Of a stretch of DNA of 64,000 bases, positions 1-11,390 are shown in pieces. Both the position numbers and the translations under genes were made by a program. This DNA comes from Telmatactis stephensoni (Eukaryota > Cnidaria > Anthozoa > Actiniaria > Isophelliidae): NCBI GenBank assembly GCA_029948255.1, contig JALIZF010001245.1, forward strand, positions 124,001 to 188,000, written 5' to 3'. Below the pieces are notes generated by a model that was given only the letters and a program-made list of their open reading frames with translations, was not told the origin of the DNA and made no database searches. Position 1 is the stretch's first letter. Each line of letters opens with the position of its first letter.

Positions 1-2143
1 GACTGCATTTTTGTCTGTGAGACGTCGAAGTGGCTCTGACACTGTGCTTAGTTGTGGTAGAAACTTGGAGAGGTAGGTTACTACACCAAGGAGTCGCTGT
101 ACTTCTTGAACATTTGTAGGTTGTGACATGTCTACAATGGCACTGATTTTTTCTGGGTCAGCCTTTATCCCCTCTGCTGTGAGGATGTGTCCCAGGTAGG
201 CAACTTTGTCGAGCTTGAACTTGAGTTTCTTTTTGTTTAGCTTTAGTCCACATTCTCGACACCTTTCAAGGAGGGCTCTTAGGGCAGCATCATGTTCACT
301 GTCGTCAGTTCCATAGATGATGATGTCGTCGTATATGGCTTGGATGTTAGATAATCCTTCGAGGCATTCATCTAGTCTTCGTTGGAACTCCTCTGGTGCT
401 GATTTGATCCCAAAAGGCATGCGTAACCATCTATATCTTCCATATGGCGTCCAGAAGGTCGTAAGGTAGCTTGAAGGCTCATCCAGTGTAACTTGTAAGA
501 AACCATCTTTGGCATCAACCACTGTAAAAATCTTTGCATTTGTTAACTTTGGCGCTACTTGCTCAATTGTAGGTGTTGGGTAGTGGTTTCGTATAATTGC
601 TTTGTTTAGTTCCTGAGGATCCAGACATATCCTGAGCTTCTTGGGTGTCTTAACTGCAACCATGTTGCTGATCCAAGGTGTCGGTTCTGTGACTTTTGCT
701 AAGATTCCTGCTTGCTCTAGTTCCTCTATTTTGTTTTTCAGTTCCTCTTGTATGGGTATTGGTACTCTTCTGGGGTTGCTCTGTTTGGGCTTAACGTCGG
801 GATCTGTCTCGATGTGGTAGACTCCAGGGAGCTTTCCTAGACCACTGAATATGTCTGCATAGTCATGTTGGATGTTTTCCTTGGTAAGAGGTGTGTTTAC
901 ATGAAGAATGTCCTCGCTGAAACGCAGGAGTTGTAGGGCTTGACAGGCTTTACCAGAGAGAAGAGAGGTTGGAGCATCTTTGATGACTTGAAAGCGCACC
1001 CTCTTTGTGATTCCATTGACTGTACAGTGTAGTATTGCCTGTCCCACAGGAGTGAGTGTTGACTGGTCATACAGCTTGAGTGTGGTGAGGGATGGCTGTG
1101 GTTCTTCTTTAGTTATGCTTTTGTACTCTTTCAGGCTGATAGTGCTGCAAGTTGCACCTGTATCTAGTTGAAAGGTGATTGGTTGTGGCTCATTGCTGTC
1201 GTTGGCTTTAACCATTACCTTTGCACAGAACTTGACTTTGTTGTTATTATTTTGTATGCTGTAGATGCTTCCTTCGCTGTCTAAGTCTTCGCTGTTTTCT
1301 TCACTGCTGCTGGTGTTCTCTTCAAACTGATGAATATGCTTGTTTTTTCTTCCTGGCTTTGAGTCTCTTGTTGTACTTTGTTGGCGCTGTCCGGGCCCAG
1401 TAACCGGTTCACTAGCTTGAGAGGACAAACATACTTTGGCTAAGTGGTTTTTCCTTTGGCATTTACTGCAAGTTTCTCCATAAGCAGGGCAGTTCCCTTT
1501 TTTGTGTTCACTTCCACAGTACTTACAATTTTTGATCAACTGTGAGTCACTTTTGTGTGCAGATTTTGGTTTATTCTTGACAAAGTTTACAGCCTCCGTG
1601 TGTTCGATTTTTTGGGCATGTTGAGCAGCCATTTCACTACTACGGCATATATTTATGGCTTTATCTAGCGTGAGATCCTTCTCTCTCAGTAGTCGCTGTT
1701 GTGTCTCGTTCTGTGAGATTCCAATTACGATTTTGTCTCTCAGCATTTCGTTTTCAAGTGTTCCATACTTGCATGTAGAGATCAGTTCTCTCAGGCGAGT
1801 GAGATAGCGATCAAACGTTTCGTCAGGCTTTTGTGTACACAAGTTAAACACGTACCTTTCATAGATTGTGTTTCTTTTTCCTTCAAACTCTTCCGTTAGC
1901 TTTTCCAGTATCTCCGCAGGCTTCTTTCTTTCATCTTCGGTCAGAGGTAAGTTTTTTATAGACCTTAAAACATTCTTTACCCATGATTGAGAGCAGGGTT
2001 GCTACGACGACTTCATCTGCTTTCTTGTTTAGTTCCGTGGCGGTTGCAAAGTTGATCCAACTGTCCTTGAAAAACTCCCAGTTCGATGCGAGATCTCCTT
2101 GCATATCCATCTTAGCCGGTGCTGGGATGCTTGATTTAGCCAT
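1..2143 (-). pseudogene. gag-pol of gypsy element, frameshifted
   Basis: Translation starts best at the ATG at 2141-2143 (MAKSSIPAPAK), close behind the primer-binding site. Gag opens in one frame. At the run of six A on the coding strand (1952-1957) the frame ends, and the next frame continues without stops to base 1, so one extra A would explain the break. Downstream are two zinc knuckles (about 1430-1530: CKYCGSEHKKGNC and CSKCQRKNHLAKVC), an aspartic protease with LDTGAT near 1153-1164, and a reverse transcriptase with YDDIII at about 325-333. This is the gag-pol polyprotein that makes and copies the element RNA. RNase H and integrase are not in the window. Confidence 0.85.
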
Positions 2144-2188
2144 TTTGACTTTTTTCTTGCCGAGTTTCAACGAATTAGCGTGAGTTTA

Positions 2189-2205
2189 GTGAAGTTCTGA
2201 CACCA
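2189..2205 (-). promoter_or_regulatory. primer-binding site
   Basis: TGGTGTCAGAACTTCAC follows the LTR directly on the minus strand. A TGG start complements the CCA end of a tRNA. I could not assign the tRNA with confidence. Confidence 0.65.
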
Positions 2206-2304
2206 TGTTATAAGCTTGAGTCATGACAAGCCGCCATTTGTCCAGCACGTGTCTTTATTCATGAGCTACACAGGAAACCCATATTACAAAGGAATCCCAT
2301 AACA
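2206..2304 (-). repeat. 5' LTR of the gypsy element (99 bp)
   Basis: On the minus strand it begins TGTTATGGG and ends CTTATAACA, giving a 6-base terminal inverted repeat (TGTTAT/ATAACA). A polyadenylation signal AATAAA lies at about 2254-2259. The length is short for a Ty3 LTR. The left boundary is firm because the primer-binding site abuts it. The right boundary is inferred from the inverted ends alone, because the partner LTR is outside the window. Confidence 0.65.
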
Positions 2305-2326
2305 GTAACTACAGTTCTTTACTTAC

Positions 2327-2510
2327 CTTCACATTTTGGATGGTGAACACTATTCACCCTCTCAGCAATACAGGAAAGCCAAGCCAGATAACTGTCATAC
2401 CTGTGCGTCAATTCAGACGCATCAGGCAAACAAACAGGAGCTTTACTTGTAGCGTCAAAGAAAGAACAGGAAGCTAAGTCGACCTTGCATAAGTCCCAAA
2501 ATGGATCAAG
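2327..2510 (-). CDS. candidate host exon, unrecognised
   Basis: This is an open 184-nt minus-strand stretch bounded by a pyrimidine-rich acceptor (TTTTTGTGTGTGTCAG) and a perfect donor (AAG then GTAAGTAAAG). It encodes about 61 residues with several cysteines and the motif CLPDASELTHRYDSY. I do not recognise the family. The donor lies about 20 bases upstream of the gypsy LTR, so the element would sit at the start of the following intron. It could also be chance, because no flanking exon was found. Confidence 0.35.
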
Positions 2511-2529
2511 CTGACACACACAAAAAGCG

Positions 2530-3124
2530 ATATAGTAGAAAACACAACAAAGAGGAAAGAAAACTTGAAAAAAGAGATACCGAGAGAGTAAAAGCTTCTA
2601 AAGAATTACCTAAAAAATCCCACTAATAATCCACAGGAAAAACTAGAGGTCATCCAAGAACTGCAGCATCAAAGAGTTCAAATTGACTATGTGGACACCA
2701 AACAACGTCCACCTAAAGAACATGTTCATCACAGACTGCCTTGTCAGCTCTCTTATTGCCTTTTTGATTAAAAAAAACCCTAAAAATTAACTAACAACAG
2801 ATCACCTTCTCTTGAAAAAATTTCTGAATAAAATATTTTTGATGATAAAATTATTTTATTTATCTAATATTTTCAATTGAAATGTTAGAAATTTTTCGGG
2901 GCATCATGTTTGGAGTATGTTCTATTTGGCATCTGGCTATTAATTATTGCAATGACAGATTGTTCATGCAGTCTTTGACCTGTCTAATTACAAGTTTCAC
3001 ACCAGCCAAATGCCTTTTTGATGGATTAGTAGAACCCCTGCCTGAATTTTTTTCCTTGGCAAAGCTTGTCGTGTCATGCTTTTTCAATAGCCAAATCAAT
3101 CTAATATAAAAATTAGGTACTACC
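2530..3124. other. no supported gene
   Basis: AT-rich sequence. It contains a 75-codon + strand ORF at 2882-3109 with no motif, and I see nothing convincing in it. Confidence 0.5.
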
Positions 3125-3634
3125 TAATAGCGGAGCTCCCATTTGAATAAATAATAATAATTTTAAATACTTTGCCTCTGACGTTTTTGATTCAAATGAA
3201 TTGGGCTCCCTGTGGTAATAGGCAAACAAAGATTGTATTTTGTAGTAAAAGTTGAAATAAAGATTATAGATCAAGCTTTATAGCATTTGCTTCAGGATTT
3301 GAAAAAACTCTTGCCCTTCTGTCTCCTGAGAATTACATGGCTTTCAAGCCATATAGTCACTACAGTGATATTTATTCAGATTCAGTCAGATTTGGTACAT
3401 GATTCTCAGAAATAGAATGCAAAAATCCCTCAAACTCGTTTAACTCACATAAATACTGAGCATCCTCCAATTAAACTGGACATTGCAGGACAGTCATTAT
3501 ATTTAGATTTTTCTGTCTTGACAGTATGACACAGATAAATAGTTGTCTTTACACAAAACAAGAATTCTCTCTTCCAGGTTACACTAATCATGACTTTAGA
3601 TGAAGTTGTAAAACAACTCACAACAACCACTACC
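3125..3634 (+). repeat. dispersed repeat, family AGCGGAGCTCCC, copy A (5' part)
   Basis: It starts with TAATAGCGGAGCTCCC and then runs parallel to the first 500 to 700 bases of copies B (from 3635) and C (from 7382), sharing for example GATTCAAATGAATTGGG and CTCTTCCAG.TTACACT. It stops where copy B starts. It is either the 5' remnant of a copy into which B inserted, or a tandem partner. Confidence 0.7.
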
Positions 3635-4058
3635 TAATAGCAGAGCTCCAATTTCAATTTTAATATTTTTTGTTCTTGATTCAAATGAATTGGGTTTCCT
3701 GTGGCAATTGCCCAATATATTTAGGTTGTAAATTGCTTGAAAAAGTTGAACTGATGATTATTTTAAAAATCATTTGTTTTGGTTTGTACATGCCCTTTGG
3801 TCTCCTGTGATATTCAGATTCACTGTCAGATTTCATAATTGACTTTGTAGTTGTTCATAATTCTCAGAAATAGAAAGTAAAAATCTCCAAACCTTTTTTA
3901 TATTGATACAAGTAATTAAACCTTTTCAACATCCTGGATATTGCAGAACAACATATCTTGATTTGTCTGTCTTCAACTATATTGTGACATCTTGTTTTTT
4001 TGTGGTTGTTGTTGTTGTTTTAATCTGTGGAAATTATCCTTCAGCAGCATGGTTTGAA

Positions 4059-4232
4059 GAAAAGTTTTAGCAATTGTGGCCTAGTACTGCTGTAAATACT
4101 TACAAAAAGCGATGAGTCTGAGCTTTCGCTGTCTACAGCATCATCAGAGACTAATAGAGTTCAGAAGTAGTAGACTCATCGCTTTTTGTAAGTATTTACA
4201 GCAGTACTAGGCCGCAATTGCTAAAACTTTTC
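4059..4232. mobile_element. small hairpin MITE
   Basis: Arms of 61 bases (4059-4119 and 4172-4232) are inverted repeats with one mismatch seen, and enclose a 52-base loop. The element lies in a GTT-rich stretch of copy B that is uninterrupted in copy C. The loop-proximal minus-strand text CTGATGATGCTG..CAGCGAAAG resembles a hammerhead core (see findings). There is no coding capacity. Confidence 0.7.
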
Positions 4233-4326
4233 ATGTTGTTGTTTTGTTTTGTTTTTTAATGTAGAATAAAATGACACACTAGGTGAATACTTGTCTCTTC
4301 CAGATTACACTGATAATACAATTTAA

Positions 4327-6229
4327 GGTGACTCCCTATAGTAATTTTTGGACCAAACCGTTCACTTTTATTTGCCTTGTTTATAGCTTTAATCCGCAGC
4401 TATCGATTTGATATTGATACCAGCTATAGAGGTAAGATGAAAGTTTTCAATTATGACAGTTTTAATATGATCAGCGTTACCATGGCAACGATAAACAATT
4501 ATCGTTGAAATTGGTTTTTGCTAAATATCTCAAAAACCTGACCTGCCTCGTGACAAGCGGTAAACGACATCATTAACTTCAAGCTAAGGCAAAGCAAATT
4601 AGACTATCTTAAAGAAACTTCAATTTGTTTGATTTCGAGTAATTTGCAGAAATATTCTGAAGCATTCATTTTATATGCTAAAAGTCACGACCGACCAAAC
4701 GTTACTCAGAAGACGTGAAAACACCAACAAAAACACTGTAAAGAAGCCTTTGCTTGTACACTTTAAAGTGGCTAAATGGTTATTCTTAACTCTCTTCCAA
4801 AGCGAAGATATCACTTTTTCTTTACAGGCAATTTTTGATAAACATTGCCGTAACGTCTATTTCGAAATTATTCCAAAATATCTCTCAAACGACTTAATAT
4901 TTTTGCTTGATATGCTAGGAGTGTATTTATTATCATCTTCGAAACAAATATTTGAAAATCCCATTAAGATTGAAACAGTAAACATTTTTAAATTCATCGT
5001 TAAAGATGGCCGACAAATGAACCACAACTCCAGAATGCAAACGGCCGCAACAGCACTCATTACTCCCATACTGACACCACGCGCGAAGCTTGGAGACTCG
5101 TTAGCATAACAAGGCAGGCTATTCACAATTAATTCCCGCCAAAACCATACCAATTTGAAAGTTGTAATAAAGCATAATAGTCTAAGTGTGCATATTTAGA
5201 CTAACCATAGTAAGCGTAATGTAATGGTGAACTGACGTTTATTCAAAGTAGCTGATAATTATTATTCAACTTGACATTTTCGATTCGTTCATTTGCGCCT
5301 GCATTCTTTCTCTCACGTGGCGAGTTGGATGTAGCGGTAGTTTTAATCGTGCTGCTACGTTATAGTAGAAGAAAAACTAATAGAAAAAATGCACTAGAAA
5401 GAAATAGAGAGAAACGCTGGAAAGCAAAGGTCTGAGGCTACTGGTTCAAATATTGAAATAATAAATTATTCTTTTCTTCTTCTCTTTTAATCGTGACTTT
5501 TTGTTTACATTCTTTCGTCTTTCAGCTATTTTCATTGCAAGCTTCGCGCGTGGTGTCAGTATGCTAATGAAGTGCTGTTGCGGCCGTTTGCATTCTGGAG
5601 TTGTGGTTCATTTGTAGGTCATCTTTAACGATGAATTTAAAAATGTTTTACTGTTTCAATCTTAATGGGATTTTCAAATGTTGTTTCAAAGATGATAATG
5701 AATACACTCCTAGCATATCAAGCACAAAATATTAAGTCGTTTGAGAGATATTTTGGAAATAATTTCGAAATAGACGTTACGGCAATGTTTATCAAAAATT
5801 GCCTGTAAAGAAAAAGTGATATCTTCGCTTTGGAAGAGAGTTAAGAATAACCATTTAGCCACTTTAAAGTGTACAAGCAAAGGCTTCTTTACAGTGTTTT
5901 GTTGGTGTTTCACGTCTTCTGAGAAACGTTTGGGCGGTCGTGACTTTTAGCATATAAAAATGAATGCTTCAGAATATTTCTGCAAATTACTCGAAATCAA
6001 ACAGATTGAATTTCTTTAAGATAGTCTAATTTGCTTTGCCTTAGCTTGAAGTTAATGATGTCGTTTACCGCTTTGTTCCCGAGCAGGTCAGGTTTTTGAG
6101 ATATTTAGCAAAAACCAATTTCAACGATAATTGTTTATCGTTGCCATGGTAACGCTGATCATATTAAAACTGTCATAATTGAAAACTTTCATCTTACCTC
6201 TATACCAAAAATTACTATAGGGAGTCACC
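4327..6229. mobile_element. giant foldback element with TTAA target duplication
   Basis: The element begins GGTGACTCCCTATAGTAATT and ends with its reverse complement, and is flanked by TTAA at 4323-4326 and 6230-6233. The left arm (4327 to about 5092) and right arm (about 5540 to 6229) are near-perfect inverted copies of roughly 0.7 kb. The right arm lacks about 70 bases near its outer end. A spacer of about 450 bases separates them. TTAA targets are typical of the piggyBac superfamily, so this may be a non-autonomous relative. The same 60- to 140-codon ORF occurs in both arms (for example 4675-5109) as a consequence of the inversion, and I see no transposase motif in it. Confidence 0.85.
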
Positions 6230-7381
6230 TTAAAGTGATTCATAAAAATAGCTGACTAAAGTAATTGACATAAGAAAACAAGGAATTAAGCATTTGCAAT
6301 TTGCATTTAAGGTCTCACACTCACTAAGCAATTTCTTGCTTAATTCTAAAACAACTCTAGTTTGCATGCAAAATTCCTTTTTTTCCTGTCTAATTTTTTC
6401 ATTAAATTCCTGAGCTGTATCTACACATAAGTGGGGTTGAAATAAGTTCAAAATCAAATATTTTTACTAATTGTAATATTCAAAGTAGTGCAAAAAGTTC
6501 ACTGGTGAAAACAAAATGTTGCTGTACATGTCATGTACTTGATTGTTTATTTAAACTTGGCCACAGTTCAACGTGCATAAACGTTTACTTTTTTAAAGTC
6601 ATCAATCCCCAAATAAAAGATAAAATATCAAATATAGGTACAAGAGATTTTTGACATCATTTTCTAGCCAGGGTCTTTACCTTGAAGTGCTTTCCTTGTT
6701 GAGTTTAGGAGCATAATCCTTGTTTCCCGCTCAATGCAGACGATTCTTGATTTCCAACTTTGGCTAGATTTTTAAGCAGCTTTACTGAAGGTATCTTCAC
6801 GAAACGAAGAATACACGATCCTCAATGACTCATTCATTATGAGAAGTTTTTGAAGCTACGAATCCACCTAAATATTCTTCTAACTTTGAAAATGTTTTCT
6901 GTGTCCTTCGTCTTGCGAGCAGTTTTTGAAACGACACCGGGCCCGAAAAAATATTCAAACGTACGTTTTTTTCGCTTCAACCCGTCAAGATTGGCACAGA
7001 TTAATGGTCATGAAAATCGCTAAATTTTTACGGGGTTTCGAGAATAATATTTTTAAGTTTTGCAAGTTAAAAGTGCAAGGAAACTCGTGAATTTTCAGTT
7101 TTCAAAGTGTCAGCGCGCGTCAAGTTGGCGCCAAAAATCAATCAGCCAATCAGCATCGCGATGTACACGACGGACGGACGTACGGACGGACGTACAGCCG
7201 TTGGGCTCCCTGTGTGTCCACGAAAAATCAGCTGGATGGGTTACCATTTTTTCTTAGGTATGGTGCTCCGCTCGCGCGGGCCTTTGGCCCGCGCGGGAGC
7301 TCCGCTATAAATGCTATATATTTAGTTACCTGTGTTAATCAATAATCAATAAATCTCATAATATAAAAATTAGGTACTACC

Positions 7382-9393
7382 TAATAGTGGAGCTCCCATT
7401 TCTATGTTATTGATTCAAATGAATTGGGATTCCTGTGTTAATTGCCCAATTGTAAAGGGCTTGAAAGATGACAAAGTTGAAATGAAGATTATGAAAATGA
7501 AAATTAAGGCATTTGCTTTGGTTTGTTTATACTCTCTCCCTTTGGTCTCCTGTGAATTGTATGGGCTTGTAAGCTTGAAGTGACCTTTATTATAGTATAT
7601 TTTGATATTCAGATACACTGTCAGATTTCATAATTGACTTTGTAGTGGTTCATAATTCTCAGGAATAGAAAGCAAAAATCTCCAAAACCTTATTTCATTG
7701 ATACAAATAATTAAACCTTTTCAACATCCTGGATATTGCAGAACTACATATCTTAATTTGTTTGTTTTCACTATACATATTGAGATACCTTGGTTTTTGT
7801 GGTTTAGTGTTGTTTTTGTTGTTGTTGTTTTGTTTTGTTTTTTGTTTTTGATAACACACTAGGTGAATACTTGTCTCTTCCAGATTACACTGATAATACA
7901 ATTTAAAGTGATGATAAAAACAGCTACTTGACACAACAAGAAAACAAAGAATTACTGAAGTATTTTCAATTTGCATTTACTAGTAAGGTCTCATATGGGC
8001 TCATGGAGCAATTTCATGCACAATGTAAAACAACTATTTTGCATGCAAATTCCTTCCTTTTTCCTGTCATTAGTCAATCAGTTTCATTAAATTCCAGACC
8101 GTTCCAAACTTGAACTGTATATACACATTATCCGGGTTGAAATGAGTTCAAAATCAATTTTTTTATAAATTTCATTATTAAAAGTAGTGCAAAAAGTTCA
8201 CTGTAAAACAATTTCATTATACATTTATTACTTGAGGGTTTGTCTAAACTTAGCCACAGTTCAACGTGCATGCATAAACGTCTATTTTTTCAAAGTCATC
8301 AATCCCAAATAAAAGATAAACGATCAAATATAGGTACAACGGACTTTTTGACATCAGATTTTTTTCTCAGGGTCTTTACCTTGAAATGCTTTCCTTGTCT
8401 TTCGAAGTGTAGTCCTCAGTCCTTGTTTCACACTCGATGTAGACGATTCTTAATTTTCAACGTTGGCTAGATTTTTAAGCAGCTTTACTGAAGGCATCTT
8501 CACGAAACGAAGAATACACAATCCTCAATGACTCATTCCTTATGAGAAGTTTTTTGAAGCTACGAATCCAACTAAAAAGTCGTCCAGTTTTGTAAGTCTT
8601 AAATGTCGTTGTACATTTCATGTAAGGCTTGATCGAGTGTTTCTTTAAACTTGGCCACAGTTCAACGTGCATAAAAGTTTTTTTTAAGTCATCAATCCCA
8701 AATCAAAGATAAAAGATCAAATATAGGTACAAGAGACTTTTTGACATCATTTTCTGGCCAGGGTCTTTACCTTGAAGTGCTTTCCTTGTTGTCTTTTCGA
8801 AGCATACTGGTCCTTGTTTCACGCTCAATGCAGACGATTCTTGATTTATTTCCAACTTTGGCTAGATTTTTAAGCAGCTTTACTGAAGGCATCTTCACGA
8901 AACGAAGAATACACGATCCTCAATGACTCATTCAATATGAGGAATTTTTTTAAACTACGAATCCAACTAAAAAGTCGTTCAACTTTGAAAATATCCTCTG
9001 TGTCCTTCGTCTTTCGAGCAGTTTTTGAAACGACACCAGGCCCGAAAAAAATTCAAACGTACAGTTTTTTTCGCTTTAACCTGTCAAGATTGGCACAGAT
9101 TAATGTTCATGAAAATCGCTAAATTTTTACGAGGTTTCGAGAATACTATTTTTAAGCTTTGCATGTTAAAACTGCAAGGAAACTTGTAAATTTTCAGTTT
9201 TCAAAGTGTCAGCGCGCGTCAAGTTGGCGCCAAAAAGCAATCAGCCAATCAGCATCGCGATGTACACGGACGGACGGACGGAAGTGACGTATATCTCAAG
9301 CCATGAAAAATCAACTCGATGGGTTACCATTTTTTCTTAGGTATGGTGCTCCGCTCGCGCGGGCCTTTGGCCCGCGCGGGAGCTCCGCTATTA
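7382..9393 (+). mobile_element. dispersed repeat, family AGCGGAGCTCCC, copy C (complete)
   Basis: It has both termini (TAATAGTGGAGCTCCC and GGGAGCTCCGCTATTA) and aligns with copies A and B throughout. Unlike B it carries an internal tandem duplication of about 0.4 kb. The block containing CCACAGTTCAACGTGCAT..TGACATCA..CTTTACTGAAGGCATCTTCACG occurs at about 8240-8640 and again at about 8650-9060. Near the 3' end are a GACGGACG tract and a GC-rich palindrome. I see no protein-coding region. Confidence 0.75.
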
Positions 9394-9519
9394 AATTATT
9401 TAATTTATTTACTTCTTTTGCAGGCTGCTCTTATAAATGAAGGTAATCAAAATTTAATATTAGCTCCAAAGTATATATCCAAGCATTCTCTTCAAGTACA
9501 ATTTACTGTATTGATAATT

Positions 9520-10310
9520 TGACTACTGTCTAACATTGTCTATGGCAAACTAAGAGGTTGTCTTCAAACGTCCAGTTAATTATTCAAACAATATTATAAT
9601 CATCTACATGGCAAAGCAATGAAGTGGCTATCAATTACAAAGGATAATTTCATTTACCACAAGTAGAAATATTATTTAACCAATACCAATCTACATGACA
9701 AACCAAAGAGATGACCATTAACTAGAATGGCTAACTACATTGACTGCGAGTGCAGTCATTCAAATAATAATACTCTACGTGGCAAACCAATGAGGTGGCC
9801 TTAATTAGACTACAATTAATATATAACTGAGCTACAAGTACAACTATTTAACAAATAACGATCTACATGTATATCGCAAACCAAAAGGTCACCATCAACT
9901 ACAATGGATAACTTCATTGATTACAAATGCAATCATTCAAACAATAATCTGTATAGCAAACCATTGAGGTGGCTGTCAAATACAATGGACAACTGTACTG
10001 ACCTACAAGAACAATAAATGATAATAAGTACCAACAACAATCTATATGGCAAACCAATGGGGTGGCCATGCATCAACTACAATAGATAAAAAATTCTACA
10101 TAGCTAACCAAGGACGTACGTCACCATCAATTACAGTGGATAACAATATTGACTACAAGTACAATTATTCCACCAAATACTAATCTTTATGGCAAATCAA
10201 GGAGGTGGCCATCAACTACAAAAGATAACTAAAAATTGACCACAAGTGCAATCACTCATTCGCAAGCAAACCACAGGTAACCCAAATATTGTATATATTT
10301 AATGATCTGC
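9520..10310 (+). repeat. degenerate minisatellite, unit about 90-110 bp
   Basis: Eight or so diverged units share the core CTACATGGCAAACCAATGAGG followed by TGGCCATCAACTACAATGGATAA and ACAAGTGCAATCATTCAA. Units vary in length and are heavily diverged, so this is an old array. No coding capacity. Confidence 0.75.
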
Positions 10311-10474
10311 ATCTAAATAAGCTAGGCTGGAACATTTTTAAGTTGTCATTATTATTATTTACTAATAATAGTTTAGCCATGTACATTTCAATTATAGCTA
10401 CAAACATTGTTTACAATGACTTAATTAAGATTGCAAAAATGCAATTAATCAGCTAGTATTTAAACATTATTTAC

Positions 10475-11390
10475 CTTTGGATCCATGAGAAATATCATAG
10501 GGTAGCTTGCTTTGTAGGGATTATTGGTGACAAACTTGTTCGCAATCATTTCAATGCCATCTTTAAAGTGAAGTCTAATGAATTGACGATTCACTTCTGC
10601 ACCATCCAATATGCAGTAATATACCCTATATTCACAAATTTTATATAGAACGTTAGCCACCTCACATTGAGTTAATGCTGTTGATGTAATAAAGATATTC
10701 TCTTACGTGAATCCAGTTTCCAACATTTTTCTAACTCCTTCCCAGAAATTGAAGTGCATTGAACTAGCTGTGCATCCTCCAGAAGGAAACTGCGCTACAG
10801 GAAATCTGAACCCAGAATCTCCTAGGAAGATGATTTGTAAGACCTGGGATGCCAATTTGGGCCCTTCAGGTTTCCCTGTAATATAATTGTAGTGAATAGT
10901 AATTGGTCTTTTATAGCTGGTAAAAAAATGAAAGGTTTATTTATTGCTTACAGTTAAACTGTAATTGTTGATCATTTAAGCCTTTGAAAATTTTTGAGTC
11001 CATATATATATGAAAGGGATTTTGTAGCACTTTTTGTATCTGTCCCAACATCCTTTTCAGGATTAAAACTCTTTATTACCTGCAGCATTTAAGGTCTCCA
11101 TATCTTCATGAATTTCTCCCAGATCAACAAACCCAACCAATCGGTGCTTGCCTCCTCTGATAACCATCTCAATATCCTCCTTAAAGAGAGAAATACAAGC
11201 TGCTCGTGAAAAAAGACCTTTTAACTGTGCACTATCCCAACTATCACTTTTACCTGTATTTTCATTTCATCAATTATGAAACCTCCAATAGTCTTGTTCC
11301 CTCAACTTCTTTTCCTTGGCTTCATCAAGGCACCACTTTAAAATATCAGGTTGCCAACCAGGTGGCTGTTCAATTTTGTTCTTGAAGTGA
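10475..11390 (-). pseudogene. P-element transposase-like gene, RNase H-like domain, four exons
   Basis: Four minus-strand exons join in phase with clean GT-AG introns: 11256-11390, 11080-11179, 10707-10875 and 10475-10625. The order of motifs (GGFIIDEMKIQ; RLVGFVDLG; LDGAEVNRQFIRLHF; NPYKASYPMIFLMDP) is that of the RNase H-like catalytic core of P-element/THAP9-type transposases, where the Asp of IDEM and the Asp of LDGA would be catalytic. Inside the first exon the frame changes just before GNKTIGG, so this copy is probably broken. A further 5' exon may be 11805-11948. No THAP zinc finger and no C-terminal part was found. It is either an old P-like element or a domesticated derivative that has decayed. 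Confidence 0.65.

Larger units (their letters stand above)
1..2304 (-). mobile_element. Ty3/gypsy LTR retrotransposon, 5' part (runs off the window)
   Basis: The minus strand reads LTR, primer-binding site, gag, protease and reverse transcriptase in the order of a Ty3/gypsy element. RNase H, integrase and the second LTR would lie left of base 1. The LTR ends in CA at 2206 and a TGG primer-binding site follows at once, which fixes that boundary. The element sits just downstream of a candidate host exon (2327-2510), so it looks like an intronic insertion. A one-base insertion in gag (see 1-2143) suggests this copy is inactive, unless it is an assembly error. Confidence 0.88.
3635..7308 (+). mobile_element. 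dispersed repeat, family AGCGGAGCTCCC, copy B, split by a foldback
   Basis: The left part is 3635-4326 and the right part 6230-7308. Sequence on both sides of the foldback joins up against uninterrupted copy C. The left end is TAATAGCAGAGCTCC. The right end is GGGAGCTCCGCTATA, preceded by the GC-rich palindrome CGCGGGCCTTTGGCCCGCGCG. These ends are inverted repeats of each other with TA at the edges, so the family looks like a 2-kb DNA transposon without coding capacity. No transposase is visible. A small hairpin element (4059-4232) sits inside the left part. Confidence 0.7.

Noticed and set aside
4675..5109. 144-codon ORF as a transposase
   Set aside because: It mirrors sequence in the other arm of the foldback and has no catalytic motif.
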